From Niveispirillum sp. SYP-B3756 (lineage in GTDB: Bacteria > Pseudomonadota > Alphaproteobacteria > Azospirillales > Azospirillaceae), in contig NZ_WIDQ01000007.1 of NCBI RefSeq assembly GCF_009495745.1, forward strand, positions 186,001-250,000: 64,000 bases of DNA, given 5' to 3'. Below are positions 36,630 to 45,400 of this stretch, piece after piece (position 1 is the first letter of the stretch; the number at the start of each line of letters is the position of its first letter). The position numbers and the translations under genes are program-made. The notes under the pieces are model-generated. The model saw only the letters and a program-made list of their open reading frames with translations, had not been told where the DNA came from and searched no databases.

Positions 36630-37477
36630 TTTCCCTTTCCACCGGCGGACAGCACGCGGGCGAGAATGTTCAGGGCCAGAATAACGATGGTGATCAGCAG
36701 CGACCCGGCCCAGGCCAGCTGCTGCCAGCCCTCATAGGGGCTGAGCGCGAACTGGAAGATGGTGACGGGCAGATTGGCCAGGGGGGCGTTCAGGTCGGTG
36801 GACCAGAACTGGTTGTTCAGCGCGGTGAACAGCAGCGGGGCCGTCTCCCCGCTGATACGGGCAAAGGCCAGCAGCCCGCCCGTCACCAGCCCCGAGCGCG
36901 CCGCGCGGTAGGAGATCAGGGTGATCACCTTCCAGCGCGGCGCGCCCAGGGCGGCGGCGGCCTCCCGGATCGTGTCCGGCACCAGCCGCAGCATATCCTC
37001 CGTGGTGCGCACCACTACCGGCACCACGATCACCGCCAGGGCACAGGCACCGGCCCAGGCGGAGAAATGGCCCATGCGCATGACCAGCACTTCATAGATG
37101 AACAGGCCGATGATGATGCTGGGCGCGCTCAGCAGCACGTCATTAACGAAGCGGACCAGTTCCGCCAGGGGTTGCTTCCGGCCATATTCGGCCAGCCAGG
37201 TGCCGGCCAGCAGACCCACCGGCAGGCCGATCAGCATAGCCATCAGGCTCATGGCCAGGCTGCCGAAAATGGCATTCAGCAGGCCACCGTCGGCCGATCC
37301 CGGCGGCGGTGTCATCTGGGTGAACAGGGCCAGGTTGAGGGCGCTGCCGCCCTTGACCACCAGCATCCCCAGGATCAGCAGCAGCCAGACCAGCCCGATC
37401 AGGGTAGCCGCCAGCGACAGCCCCATCATCACGGTATTGATGATGCGGCGGCGCAGATAGAGCGTGTTGTGTTGCAT
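36626..37477 (-). CDS. pstA: Phosphate ABC transporter permease PstA
   Basis: 283 aa inner-membrane permease with six hydrophobic segments (first at about residues 18-40). The BPD_transp_1 EAA-type loop, [22 protein letters not shown], lies at about residues 191-212 and contacts PstB. It starts 4 bases upstream of the pstC-side gap and its stop overlaps pstB. Its C-terminus ([18 protein letters not shown]) is typical for PstA. Confidence 0.95.
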   Translation of the reverse strand: MQHNTLYLRRRIINTVMMGLSLAATLIGLVWLLLILGMLVVKGGSALNLALFTQMTPPPGSADGGLLNAIFGSLAMSLMAMLIGLPVGLLAGTWLAEYGRKQPLAELVRFVNDVLLSAPSIIIGLFIYEVLVMRMGHFSAWAGACALAVIVVPVVVRTTEDMLRLVPDTIREAAAALGAPRWKVITLISYRAARSGLVTGGLLAFARISGETAPLLFTALNNQFWSTDLNAPLANLPVTIFQFALSPYEGWQQLAWAGSLLITIVILALNILARVLSAGGKGK

Positions 37478-37480
37478 GGC

Positions 37481-38455
37481 TCAGGCCCCTCGCCGGCGTT
37501 CCAGATGCCGCAGCATCAGCCGGGCCGCCGTCAACACGCCAAAGGTGATGACGAACAGCAGCAAGCCCAGCGCGATCAGGGAAGAGGTATAGAGATCCCC
37601 CGTCGCCTCGGTAAATTCATTGGCGATGGCGGCGGAAATGGTGGTGCCGGGGGCCAGCAGCGACCCGGAAATCCGGTGGGCATTGCCGATGACGAAGGTG
37701 ACGGCCATCGTCTCCCCCAGCGCCCGGCCCAGGCCCAGCATGATGCCGCCGACCACACCGGCCCGCGTATAGGGCAGCACGACGTTCCACACCACCTCCC
37801 AGGTGGTGCAGCCCAGCCCATAGGCGCTTTCGCGCAGCAGGGGCGGCACGGTGTCGAACACGTCGCGGGTGATGGCGGTGATGAAGGGCAGCACCATGAT
37901 GCCCAGGATCAGCCCCGCCGTCAGCACGCCGATGCCATAGGGCGGCCCCTGGAAAAGTGCCCCGATCCAGGGCAATTCCCCCAGCGTATCGATCAGAAAG
38001 GGCTGCACATGGTGTTGCAGAAAGGGCGCCAGCACGAACAGGCCCCAGATGCCATAGATGATGGAGGGGATGCCGGCCAGCAGTTCCACCGCAATGCCCA
38101 GCGGGCGTTTCAGCACCGGCGGGCAGCGTTCAGTCAGGAACAGGGCGATGCCGAAACCCAGCGGCACCCCCACCAGCATGGCGATGATGGAGGTGACCAG
38201 GGTGCCGAAGATCGGCGCCAGTGCCCCGAACTTCTCCGTCACCGGGTTCCAGGTCTCCGTCACCAGAAAGCCGAAGCCGAACTGGCGCAGGGCCGGCCAG
38301 GCCCCATCCAGAATGGACAGCACGATGCCGCCCAGCAGCAACAGTACGAACAGGGCGAAACCGCCTGTCAGCCATTGGAAATACCGATCCTGGCGTTGAT
38401 AGCGTCCTGCACGGGACAGGGTCGCTGCCGGCTCGGCAATGATCAGATCGGCCAT
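37481..38455 (-). CDS. pstC: Phosphate ABC transporter permease PstC
   Basis: 324 aa with six hydrophobic segments. Family marks include FLVTETWNPVTEKFGALAPIFGTL after the first helix, GIPSIIYGIWGLFVLAPFL, and the coupling loop ESAYGLGCTTWEVVWNVVLP. PstC and PstA form the phosphate channel. It is separated from pstS by 107 bases holding a strong hairpin (38496-38525), and from pstA by 3 bases. Confidence 0.95.
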   Translation of the reverse strand: MADLIIAEPAATLSRAGRYQRQDRYFQWLTGGFALFVLLLLGGIVLSILDGAWPALRQFGFGFLVTETWNPVTEKFGALAPIFGTLVTSIIAMLVGVPLGFGIALFLTERCPPVLKRPLGIAVELLAGIPSIIYGIWGLFVLAPFLQHHVQPFLIDTLGELPWIGALFQGPPYGIGVLTAGLILGIMVLPFITAITRDVFDTVPPLLRESAYGLGCTTWEVVWNVVLPYTRAGVVGGIMLGLGRALGETMAVTFVIGNAHRISGSLLAPGTTISAAIANEFTEATGDLYTSSLIALGLLLFVITFGVLTAARLMLRHLERRRGA

Positions 38456-38495
38456 CGCTGCCGCTCCCCGCTGTCATTGGGGTGAAAACAAGGCC

Positions 38496-38525
38496 GGGGG
38501 TGAGCCGTGGCAGCGGCTCACCCCC
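38496..38525 (-). other. Perfect 12-bp hairpin between pstS and pstC
   Basis: GGGGGTGAGCCG / CGGCTCACCCCC with loop TGGCAG. It lies 38 bases after the pstS stop on the operon's strand, and the stretch after it is only mildly T-rich (GGCCTTGTTTTC). Such intercistronic hairpins after a binding-protein gene usually allow high pstS and low permease expression by partial termination or by 3'-end protection. The structure is certain; the role is inferred. Confidence 0.75.
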
Positions 38526-38562
38526 GAAAACCCTATGCAATCAAGATGTCCGCAACAGCGGC

Positions 38563-39618
38563 TTAGCCGGCATGGACCGGCTTGCCATTGGCATCCTTGA
38601 TATGCGCGGCCCAGGTCTTGCGCACCATGTCGGCGACGCTGGCGGGCATCGGCACATAATCCAGCGCCTCAGCCTCCTTGCCGCCCTTCTTGTAGGCCCA
38701 GTCGAAGAATTTCAGCGCCTCGGCAGCGGCGGCCGGGTCTTCCACCTTCTCGTGCATCAGGATGAAGCTGGCACCGGTGATCGGCCAGCTCTCGGCACCG
38801 GGCTGGTTGGTCAGGATGACGGCATAGCCCGGCGTATGGGCCCAGTCGGCATTGGCGGCGGCGGCCTGGAAGCTCTTGGCATCCGGCTGCACCTTCTTGC
38901 CGGCGGCATTGATCAGCCCGGCATAGTTCATGTGGTTCTGCTTCACATAGGCATATTCCACATAACCGATGGCGCCGGCGGTCTGTTTGACCATATTGGC
39001 GACACCTTCATTGCCCTTGGCACCGATGCCGGTCGGCCATTGCACAGAGGCGGCAGCCCCGACCTTGCCTTCAAAATCCTTGCTCACCTTGGACAGGTAA
39101 TTGGTGAACAGGAAATTGGTGCCCGACCCATCGGAACGGTAAACCACGGCGATGGCGGTGCTGGGCAGCTTCACACCCTTGTTCAGGGCGGCGATGGCCG
39201 GATCGTTCCATTTGGTGATCTCACCCAGATACATACGGGCCAGCGTCGGGCCATCCAGGGTCAGTTCACCGGGGTTCAGCCCCGGGACATTGATGGCCGG
39301 CACGGCACCGCCCATGATCATCGGCCATTGCACCAGCGCATCCTGTTTCAGCTCCTCCTCTTTCAGGGGGGCGTCGGAGGCGCCGAAGGTCACGGTCTTG
39401 GCCTTGATCTGCTTGATCCCACCACCGGAACCGATGGACTGGTAATTCAGACCGGTCCCCGTCTCCTTTTTGTAGCTGTCGGCCCATTTGGCATAGACGG
39501 GATAGGGGAAGGTGGCGCCCGCACCGCTGATATCGGCGGCGGGGGCAACCCCGGCAATGCCGAACCCGACCAGCGCCGCCAGGACCGGCGCCGCCAGGAA
39601 ACGCGACATGATGCCCAT
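38563..39618 (-). CDS. pstS: Periplasmic phosphate-binding protein PstS
   Basis: 351 aa from the ATG at 39616-39618, with GGAG at ideal spacing. The signal peptide is about residues 1-27 (ending VAPAA). The mature protein begins [25 protein letters not shown], diagnostic for PstS. Further phosphate-site segments include [20 protein letters not shown] and [20 protein letters not shown]. First gene of the leftward pstSCAB operon. A PhoB-type box was looked for upstream, but no convincing direct repeat was found. Confidence 0.96.
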   Translation of the reverse strand: MGIMSRFLAAPVLAALVGFGIAGVAPAADISGAGATFPYPVYAKWADSYKKETGTGLNYQSIGSGGGIKQIKAKTVTFGASDAPLKEEELKQDALVQWPMIMGGAVPAINVPGLNPGELTLDGPTLARMYLGEITKWNDPAIAALNKGVKLPSTAIAVVYRSDGSGTNFLFTNYLSKVSKDFEGKVGAAASVQWPTGIGAKGNEGVANMVKQTAGAIGYVEYAYVKQNHMNYAGLINAAGKKVQPDAKSFQAAAANADWAHTPGYAVILTNQPGAESWPITGASFILMHEKVEDPAAAAEALKFFDWAYKKGGKEAEALDYVPMPASVADMVRKTWAAHIKDANGKPVHAG

Positions 39619-39829
39619 GGAAATTCTCCAGGATGAAACAAGGGGGAACAGGGCTTCATGTAGGACCGCAATGTTTCCTTTCGGTGACCTTTGCCTAAAC
39701 ATTCTTTAATGTGATTGTCACTTGGCAGCGGCGTTTTCGACCCTGTCGGCAGCTTGCGCGGCGGGCGGTGGCGGGGCACAATCGGCCCCCGCCCATCTCC
39801 CCCTTCCCCTTAATGCTGGAGCCTGCATC

Positions 39830-40384
39830 GTGGCCGTCCTGCCGATCATCCGCATGGGGCATCCCACCTTGCGCCGCCCTGCGCTGGCGCTGCCGGTGCG
39901 GCCAGGCCTGCCTTTTCCAGAGGAAATCCAGTGGCTTGCGGGGGACATGATCGACACCATGCTGGCGGCCCCCGGCATCGGGCTGGCCGCCCCGCAGGTG
40001 GATATCAGCCAGCGCATCATCGTTTTCCGCGTGCCGGCGGAGCGGGCCAGTGGGGCCGATGGCGACACGGCGCTGGGCAATCAGGTGCTGATCAACCCGG
40101 AATTCGTTGCCCTGACAGATGAAAAAAAGCTGGGTTGGGAGGGGTGTCTCTCCATCCCCGGGCTGCGCGGCATTGTGCCACGCCATGCCCGAATCCGCTA
40201 TCGGGGCTATGATCTGGATGGCGATCTGGTGGAGCGGGAGGCGACGGGCACCCATGCCCGCGTCATCCAACATGAGCTGGATCACTTGGATGGTGTGCTC
40301 TATCTGGATCGGATGCCCGATCTGGGCAAGTTGACCTTTACCGAGGAAATGGCCCATTTCACGGCAGATGCCTTGAAGGGCTAG
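39830..40384 (+). CDS. def: Peptide deformylase
   Basis: 184 aa from the GTG at 39830, chosen because GGAG lies at ideal spacing and this gives the normal length. Longer frames add a low-complexity leader. All three motifs are present: GIGLAAPQ (49-56), EGCLS (104-108, metal ligand C106) and QHELDH (147-152, metal ligands H148 and H152, catalytic E149). It removes the formyl group from nascent proteins. Many genomes carry a second def beside fmt; this one lies beside coq9, so it may be an extra copy. Confidence 0.95.
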   Translation: MAVLPIIRMGHPTLRRPALALPVRPGLPFPEEIQWLAGDMIDTMLAAPGIGLAAPQVDISQRIIVFRVPAERASGADGDTALGNQVLINPEFVALTDEKKLGWEGCLSIPGLRGIVPRHARIRYRGYDLDGDLVEREATGTHARVIQHELDHLDGVLYLDRMPDLGKLTFTEEMAHFTADALKG

Positions 40385-40408
40385 TCCCCCGTGCTGGAGC
40401 CGAATGCC

Positions 40409-41125
40409 ATGACCGATAGCGAAACGACAGGCGCATCCTCCCCGCTGGCGGGTGTTACGGCCGAATTGCAGGCCCGCCGGGATGCCATCCTGCTGGCCAT
40501 GCTGCCCGATGTGGCCTTTGACGGCTGGGGACCGGCCGCCATGCGCCGGGGGGCCGAACAGGCCGGGTTCGACCCGCGGGAGGCCGAAGCCAGCTTCCCC
40601 GAGGGGCCCCTGCAGGTGGTGGCCCATCTGGCCGACTGGGCCAACCGGCAGATGGCGGCAAAGCTGGCCGCCACCGACCTGTCGGCCTTGAAGGTGCGCC
40701 AGCGCGTGGCGCTGGCCGTGCGTACCCGGCTGGAGATTCTGACGCCCCATAAGGAGGCGCTGCGCCGCGCCGCCGCCCTGCTGGCCATGCCCCATGGTCT
40801 GACCATCGCACCCCGCCTGCTCTATGCCACAGTGGATGTGGTGTGGAAGGCGGTGGGCGACCAGTCCAACGATTTCAATTTCTACACCAAGCGGCTGCTG
40901 CTCTCCGGCGTGGTCAGCTCCACCGCCCTTTACTGGCTGGATGATGCCTCAGAAGGCCATGTCGATACCTGGGCCTTCCTGGACCGCCGCATTGCCGATG
41001 TGATGCGGGTGGGCCAAGGCATCGCCAAGGTAAAGGGCAGCACCGGCAAGGCCGGCGACCTGCTGGTGCATCTGCCCTCACCGGCCCGTTTCATGCGCCA
41101 CCTGCGCGGCGCGTTCAGCCATTGA
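40409..41125 (+). CDS. COQ9 family ubiquinone-biosynthesis protein
   Basis: 238 aa. The C-terminal COQ9 domain (about residues 95-205) contains PHKEALRRAAALLAMP, VDVVWKAVGDQSNDFNFYTKRLLLSGVVSSTALYWL and the amphipathic helix near the end. COQ9 proteins bind ubiquinone precursors and support COQ7-type hydroxylation; the N-terminal part has a TetR-like helical fold. The ATG at 40409 is preferred; a GTG at 40391 is an alternative. It follows def by 24 bases and its stop overlaps the next gene. Confidence 0.93.
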   Translation: MTDSETTGASSPLAGVTAELQARRDAILLAMLPDVAFDGWGPAAMRRGAEQAGFDPREAEASFPEGPLQVVAHLADWANRQMAAKLAATDLSALKVRQRVALAVRTRLEILTPHKEALRRAAALLAMPHGLTIAPRLLYATVDVVWKAVGDQSNDFNFYTKRLLLSGVVSSTALYWLDDASEGHVDTWAFLDRRIADVMRVGQGIAKVKGSTGKAGDLLVHLPSPARFMRHLRGAFSH

Positions 41126-42363
41126 ACGGGTATTCGGAAAGACAGGAACCCGATGCGGCGGCACTGGAGGCGCTGGCCGGCTGGCTGGTTTCCGCCGGGC
41201 TGACGGGCCTGACGGAAATGGCCCTGCTGGAAGGCTTCAGTCAGCGTCTCTGTGCGGCTGGCGTGGCGGTCAGTCGTTCTGTGGCCATCATCGACACGCT
41301 GCACCCGATCTTTGAGGGCCGCGCCTTTCGCTGGCGCGATGATGGGGTGGAGGAAGAGGGGCTGATCGAATATGGCCCCACCACCGACGGGGAACTGGCG
41401 GAGAAATGGCGCCGCAGCATGTTTCAGGACATGCTGAACCGGTCGCTGTCGGAACTGCGCTGCCCGCTGATCGGGCCGGACCTGCCCGACTATTCGCATA
41501 TGGAGGATATGCAGGCCACCGGCTCCACCGATTGCCTGGCCTTCATCCACCATTTCGCCCCCGATGGGGTGATGGGCGGGATGGATTGCGTCTATTCCTA
41601 TTGCCTGACACGGCAGACGGACGGGTTCAGCGCCGGCGAGCAGGCGGCGCTGCGCCGGCTGATGCCGCTGCTGGCCCTGTCCCTGAAAACCCTGTCGCTG
41701 GCCCGCATCGCCGGCACGCTGACTCAAGTTTACCTGGGCCGCGATGCCGGTCAGCGCGTGCTGTCGGGGCGGATTTCGCGCGGGGTGGCGGATCGCATCA
41801 ATGCCGTGCTCTGGTTTTCCGACCTGCGCGGCTATACCCGCATTTCCGACAGCGCTGCCCCGGACGCCATTATCCCGTTGCTGAATGATTATGCCGATGT
41901 CACCGTCTCTGCCATCCATAATGCCGGCGGGGATGTGCTGAAGCTGATCGGCGATGGCACGCTGGCCATTTTCAAGGCGGACGATCCGGCCGATGCCTGC
42001 CGCGCCGCCCTGGATGCCTGGGCCGATCTGCGCGTCCGCCTGCGGGAGTTGAAGCAGCGCCGTACGGCGGCAGGCCAGCCGGTGACGGATATCTATCTGG
42101 GCCTGCATATCGGCGATGTCTTCTATGGCAATATCGGCGGGCAGGACCGGTTGGATTTCACCGTTGTCGGCCCGGCGGTGAATGAGGTGGCGCGCATCGT
42201 CTCCATGTGCCGGTCGGTGGACCGGTCGCTGGTGACATCCGATGCCTTTGCCGCCAGCAGCCCGCCCGAGGCGCGGGCACGGCTGGTCTCTGTCGGGCGC
42301 TATGCCCTGCGCGGCGTCGGTCGGGCGCAGGAGCTTTTCACGCTCGATCCTACTCTTATCTGA
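41122..42363 (+). CDS. Class III adenylate/guanylate cyclase with N-terminal sensory region
   Basis: 413 aa. The cyclase domain fills about residues 230-400: LWFSDLRGYTRISD (first metal Asp), GGDVLKLIGDGTLAIF (second metal Asp) and VGPAVNEVARI (transition-state Asn and Arg). All expected catalytic residues are there, so it should make cAMP or cGMP. The N-terminal 225 residues look like a soluble regulatory region without clear transmembrane helices. The apparent start is TTG at 41122, overlapping the coq9 stop (TTGA). A later start is possible, but the frame is continuous and conserved-looking from the beginning. Confidence 0.88.
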   Translation: MNGYSERQEPDAAALEALAGWLVSAGLTGLTEMALLEGFSQRLCAAGVAVSRSVAIIDTLHPIFEGRAFRWRDDGVEEEGLIEYGPTTDGELAEKWRRSMFQDMLNRSLSELRCPLIGPDLPDYSHMEDMQATGSTDCLAFIHHFAPDGVMGGMDCVYSYCLTRQTDGFSAGEQAALRRLMPLLALSLKTLSLARIAGTLTQVYLGRDAGQRVLSGRISRGVADRINAVLWFSDLRGYTRISDSAAPDAIIPLLNDYADVTVSAIHNAGGDVLKLIGDGTLAIFKADDPADACRAALDAWADLRVRLRELKQRRTAAGQPVTDIYLGLHIGDVFYGNIGGQDRLDFTVVGPAVNEVARIVSMCRSVDRSLVTSDAFAASSPPEARARLVSVGRYALRGVGRAQELFTLDPTLI

Positions 42364-42455
42364 AGAATTACCTCCTTCGTTTGCACCACTGACCGTTGTG
42401 TCGCCACAATGGGCTTGGCACTCTGTTGTCACGCTTAAGCGGGGGATGGGAAAAC

Positions 42456-45400
42456 ATGCGGTCCTTGATGCAGATGGCCCTGGCGGCCATCACGGTCATT
42501 CTGTTGAGTTTGGCCGGCTGGGGCGTTGCCCATTGGCTGGGATCGGCAGGGGAACGGGGGGGCGTGGTGGCCACCGGGACTAACCCACCCCCTGCCGCAT
42601 CGCCCGCTGAACCGGCGAAAACCACCGGACCCGATTCGCGGCCGCTGACCGTCACCAGCCAGCCGGCACCCGATTCCCCCGCTTTCCGTTTCGCCCGCCT
42701 GTCCACCGAATCCGCCAATGCGGTGGCGGAGGCCTGCCTGGTATTCAACCGCCCCCTGAACAGCACCCGTGCCGTCAATTATGCCGATTATGTGCAACTG
42801 CCGGAGGGGGTGACGGCCGGTTTCCGGGTGGAGGGGCCGAAGCTCTGCCTCTCCGGTCTGGCCTTTGGGGCGGAGCATGAGGTGACCTTGCGCGCCGGCC
42901 TGCCGGCGGCTGATGGGGCCAAACTGGCCGATGATCAGAATGTCACCGTCAGCCTGTCCGACCGCGCGCCGGCGGTGGCGCTGGGCCAGGGCTTCATCCT
43001 GCCGCGCGAAATGGGCGATGGCCTGCCCATCACCACCGTCAATGTCGACCGGCTGGAGGTGAAGCTCTACCGCGTCGGCGACCGGATGCTGGCCCGGATG
43101 CGGCAGGATTTCGTCGATGAACGCACCTTCTATCCCTATGCCGCGCGTGAGGTGGAGGAGGATACGGGCAAGCTGATCTGGCAGGGGGAAATCCCGGTCA
43201 AGGGGCCGCGCAATGCCGCCGTCACCACCTTGTTTCCGCTCGCCGATGCCATCGGCAGCCGCGAACCCGGCGCCTATCTGCTGACCGCCCGCAATCCCGA
43301 TGCGCCGCGTAATGACGGCGAGGATGAATATTATTACTCCGACAGCTATCGCCCGCAGGCGGGGCAATGGGTGGTGCAGTCCGATCTGGGACTGACCAGC
43401 TTTCGCGGTGATGATGGGTTGACGCTCTCCGTCCGGTCGCTGGGCAGCGCCAAGCCGCTGGCCGGCGTGCGCCTGTCCCTGATCGCCCGCAATAATGAGG
43501 TGCTGGGGGAGGCGCGGACTGATGCCAAGGGCATGGTACGCTTTGATGCCGGGCTGCTGCGCGGTGAAGGCGGCATGGCCCCCGTCATGGTCATGGCCTA
43601 TCAGAATGATGGCGATTTCAATTTCCTGGATTTGCGCCGTCCCGGCTTCGACCTGTCCGACCGGGGTGTGGAAGGCCGCCGCCCGTCCGCCGCCGTTGAT
43701 GCCTTTCTTTATACCGAACGCGGTATTTATCGCCCTGGCGAGACGGTGCAATTGACCGCCTTGCTGCGCGACCGGGAGGCGATGGCCCTGCCGGGCCGGC
43801 ACCTGACCGTTCGCATCCGCCGTCCCGACGGCAAGGAACATCAGCGTTTCGATCTGGCCGACAAGGGCGGGGCGGCGGGCAGCCTGTCCGTGGTGCTGCC
43901 GGTCAGTGCCAGCCGGGGCCAGTGGGAAGCCACCGCCCATGCCGATCCGGAAGGGCCGGCGGTGGGGTCCGTGCGCTTCCAGGTGCAGGATTTCGTGCCC
44001 CAACGGCTGGCGCTTGCCATCAATAACAAGCCGGAACGGCTGGCCCTGGGCGGTGACCTGAGCCTGAATGTCAATGCCCGCTTCCTTTATGGCGCGCCCG
44101 GTGCCGATCTGGCCGGTGAAGCGCGCCTGACGCTGGAGCCGGACCCGGCCCCCTTCCCGGCCCATAAGGGCTTCACCTGGGGCATCCAAGCCGACCGGTT
44201 TGATGTGGAGCCGGTAGACCTGTCCATCGACAATACCGATGAAAAGGGTGACACGCAGGTCACCGGCACGCTGCCCGCTGGCCCGCTGGGCACCCAGCCG
44301 CTGCGCGCGGCGATTTCCGTCGCCATCCGTGAACCGGGTGGGCGCGCCACGTCGGAGCAGGTTTATGTGCCGGTGCCGGTGACGCCGGTCAGCATCGGCA
44401 TCCGCCCCCGGTTCCAGGATACGGTGCCAGAAGGGGCCGAAGCCGGCTTCGATATTATCGCGGTGGATGAGGCGGGCACGATTGTGCCGGCCAAGGGCCT
44501 GTCCTGGCGGCTGGTCAAGGATACCTCCACCTGGCAATGGTTCCGCAGTGGCGGCACATGGAAATATCAGCGCGTGCCGCGTGAAAGGGTGATTGCCAGT
44601 GGCGCCCTCGATATCGGCACGGACCAGCCCGCCAGCGTGGCGCAGAATGTCAGTTGGGGCAGCTATCGCCTGATTGTCACTGATGATGCCAATGGGGCGG
44701 CAACCGCCTATAATTTCTACAGCGGCTGGTACGGCGAAAGCGGGCCGGACCGGCCCGACCGGCTGAAGCTGGCCGCCGACCGTGCCGGCTACAAGCCCGG
44801 CGACACAGCGCGGCTGCGGATTGACAGCGAGGCGGCAGGCGAGGCGCTGATCGTCATCGCCAATGAAACCGTGCACGAAACCCGCAGCGTCAGCGTCCCG
44901 GCGGGTGGCACCGACGTGGAAATCCCCATCGGTGCCGATTGGGGGCCGGGTGCCTATGCCCTGGTCACGCTCTACCGTCCGCTGACGGCGGAGCTGGGCC
45001 ATGCGCCGGTGCGCGCCGTGGGGGTGGCCTGGCTGGGGCTGGACCCGGCGCGCCGCACCCTGGATGTGGCCATCGGCGCACCGGACAAGATCCTGCCGCG
45101 CCAGACCATCCAGGTGCCGGTGACGGTGAAAGGGGCCGGCAAGTCGGCTTATATGACCCTGGCGGCGGTGGATCAGGGCATTTTGCAACTGACCCGTTTC
45201 CCCACGCCCAAGCCGCAGGATTATTATCTGGCCAAGCGCGAACTGGGCGTGTCCATGCGCGATGATTATGGCCGGTTGATCCGCGCCCAAGGCCAGGGCG
45301 ATGACCAGGGCGGCGACGGGTTCGGCGGCAAGGGGCTGGATGTGGTGCCCACCCGCACGGTGGCCCTGTTCTCCGGCATCGTGGCGCTGGATGGCGATGG

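Noticed and set aside
36614-38485. 623-codon plus-strand frame across pstA and pstC
   Set aside because: Complement of the two permease genes; Gln/His/Arg-rich low-complexity translation without start signals or motifs.
39619-39760. Pho box upstream of pstS
   Set aside because: A TTGTCAC-like heptamer is present near 39714 but its required direct repeat partner is too degenerate to support a PhoB site.
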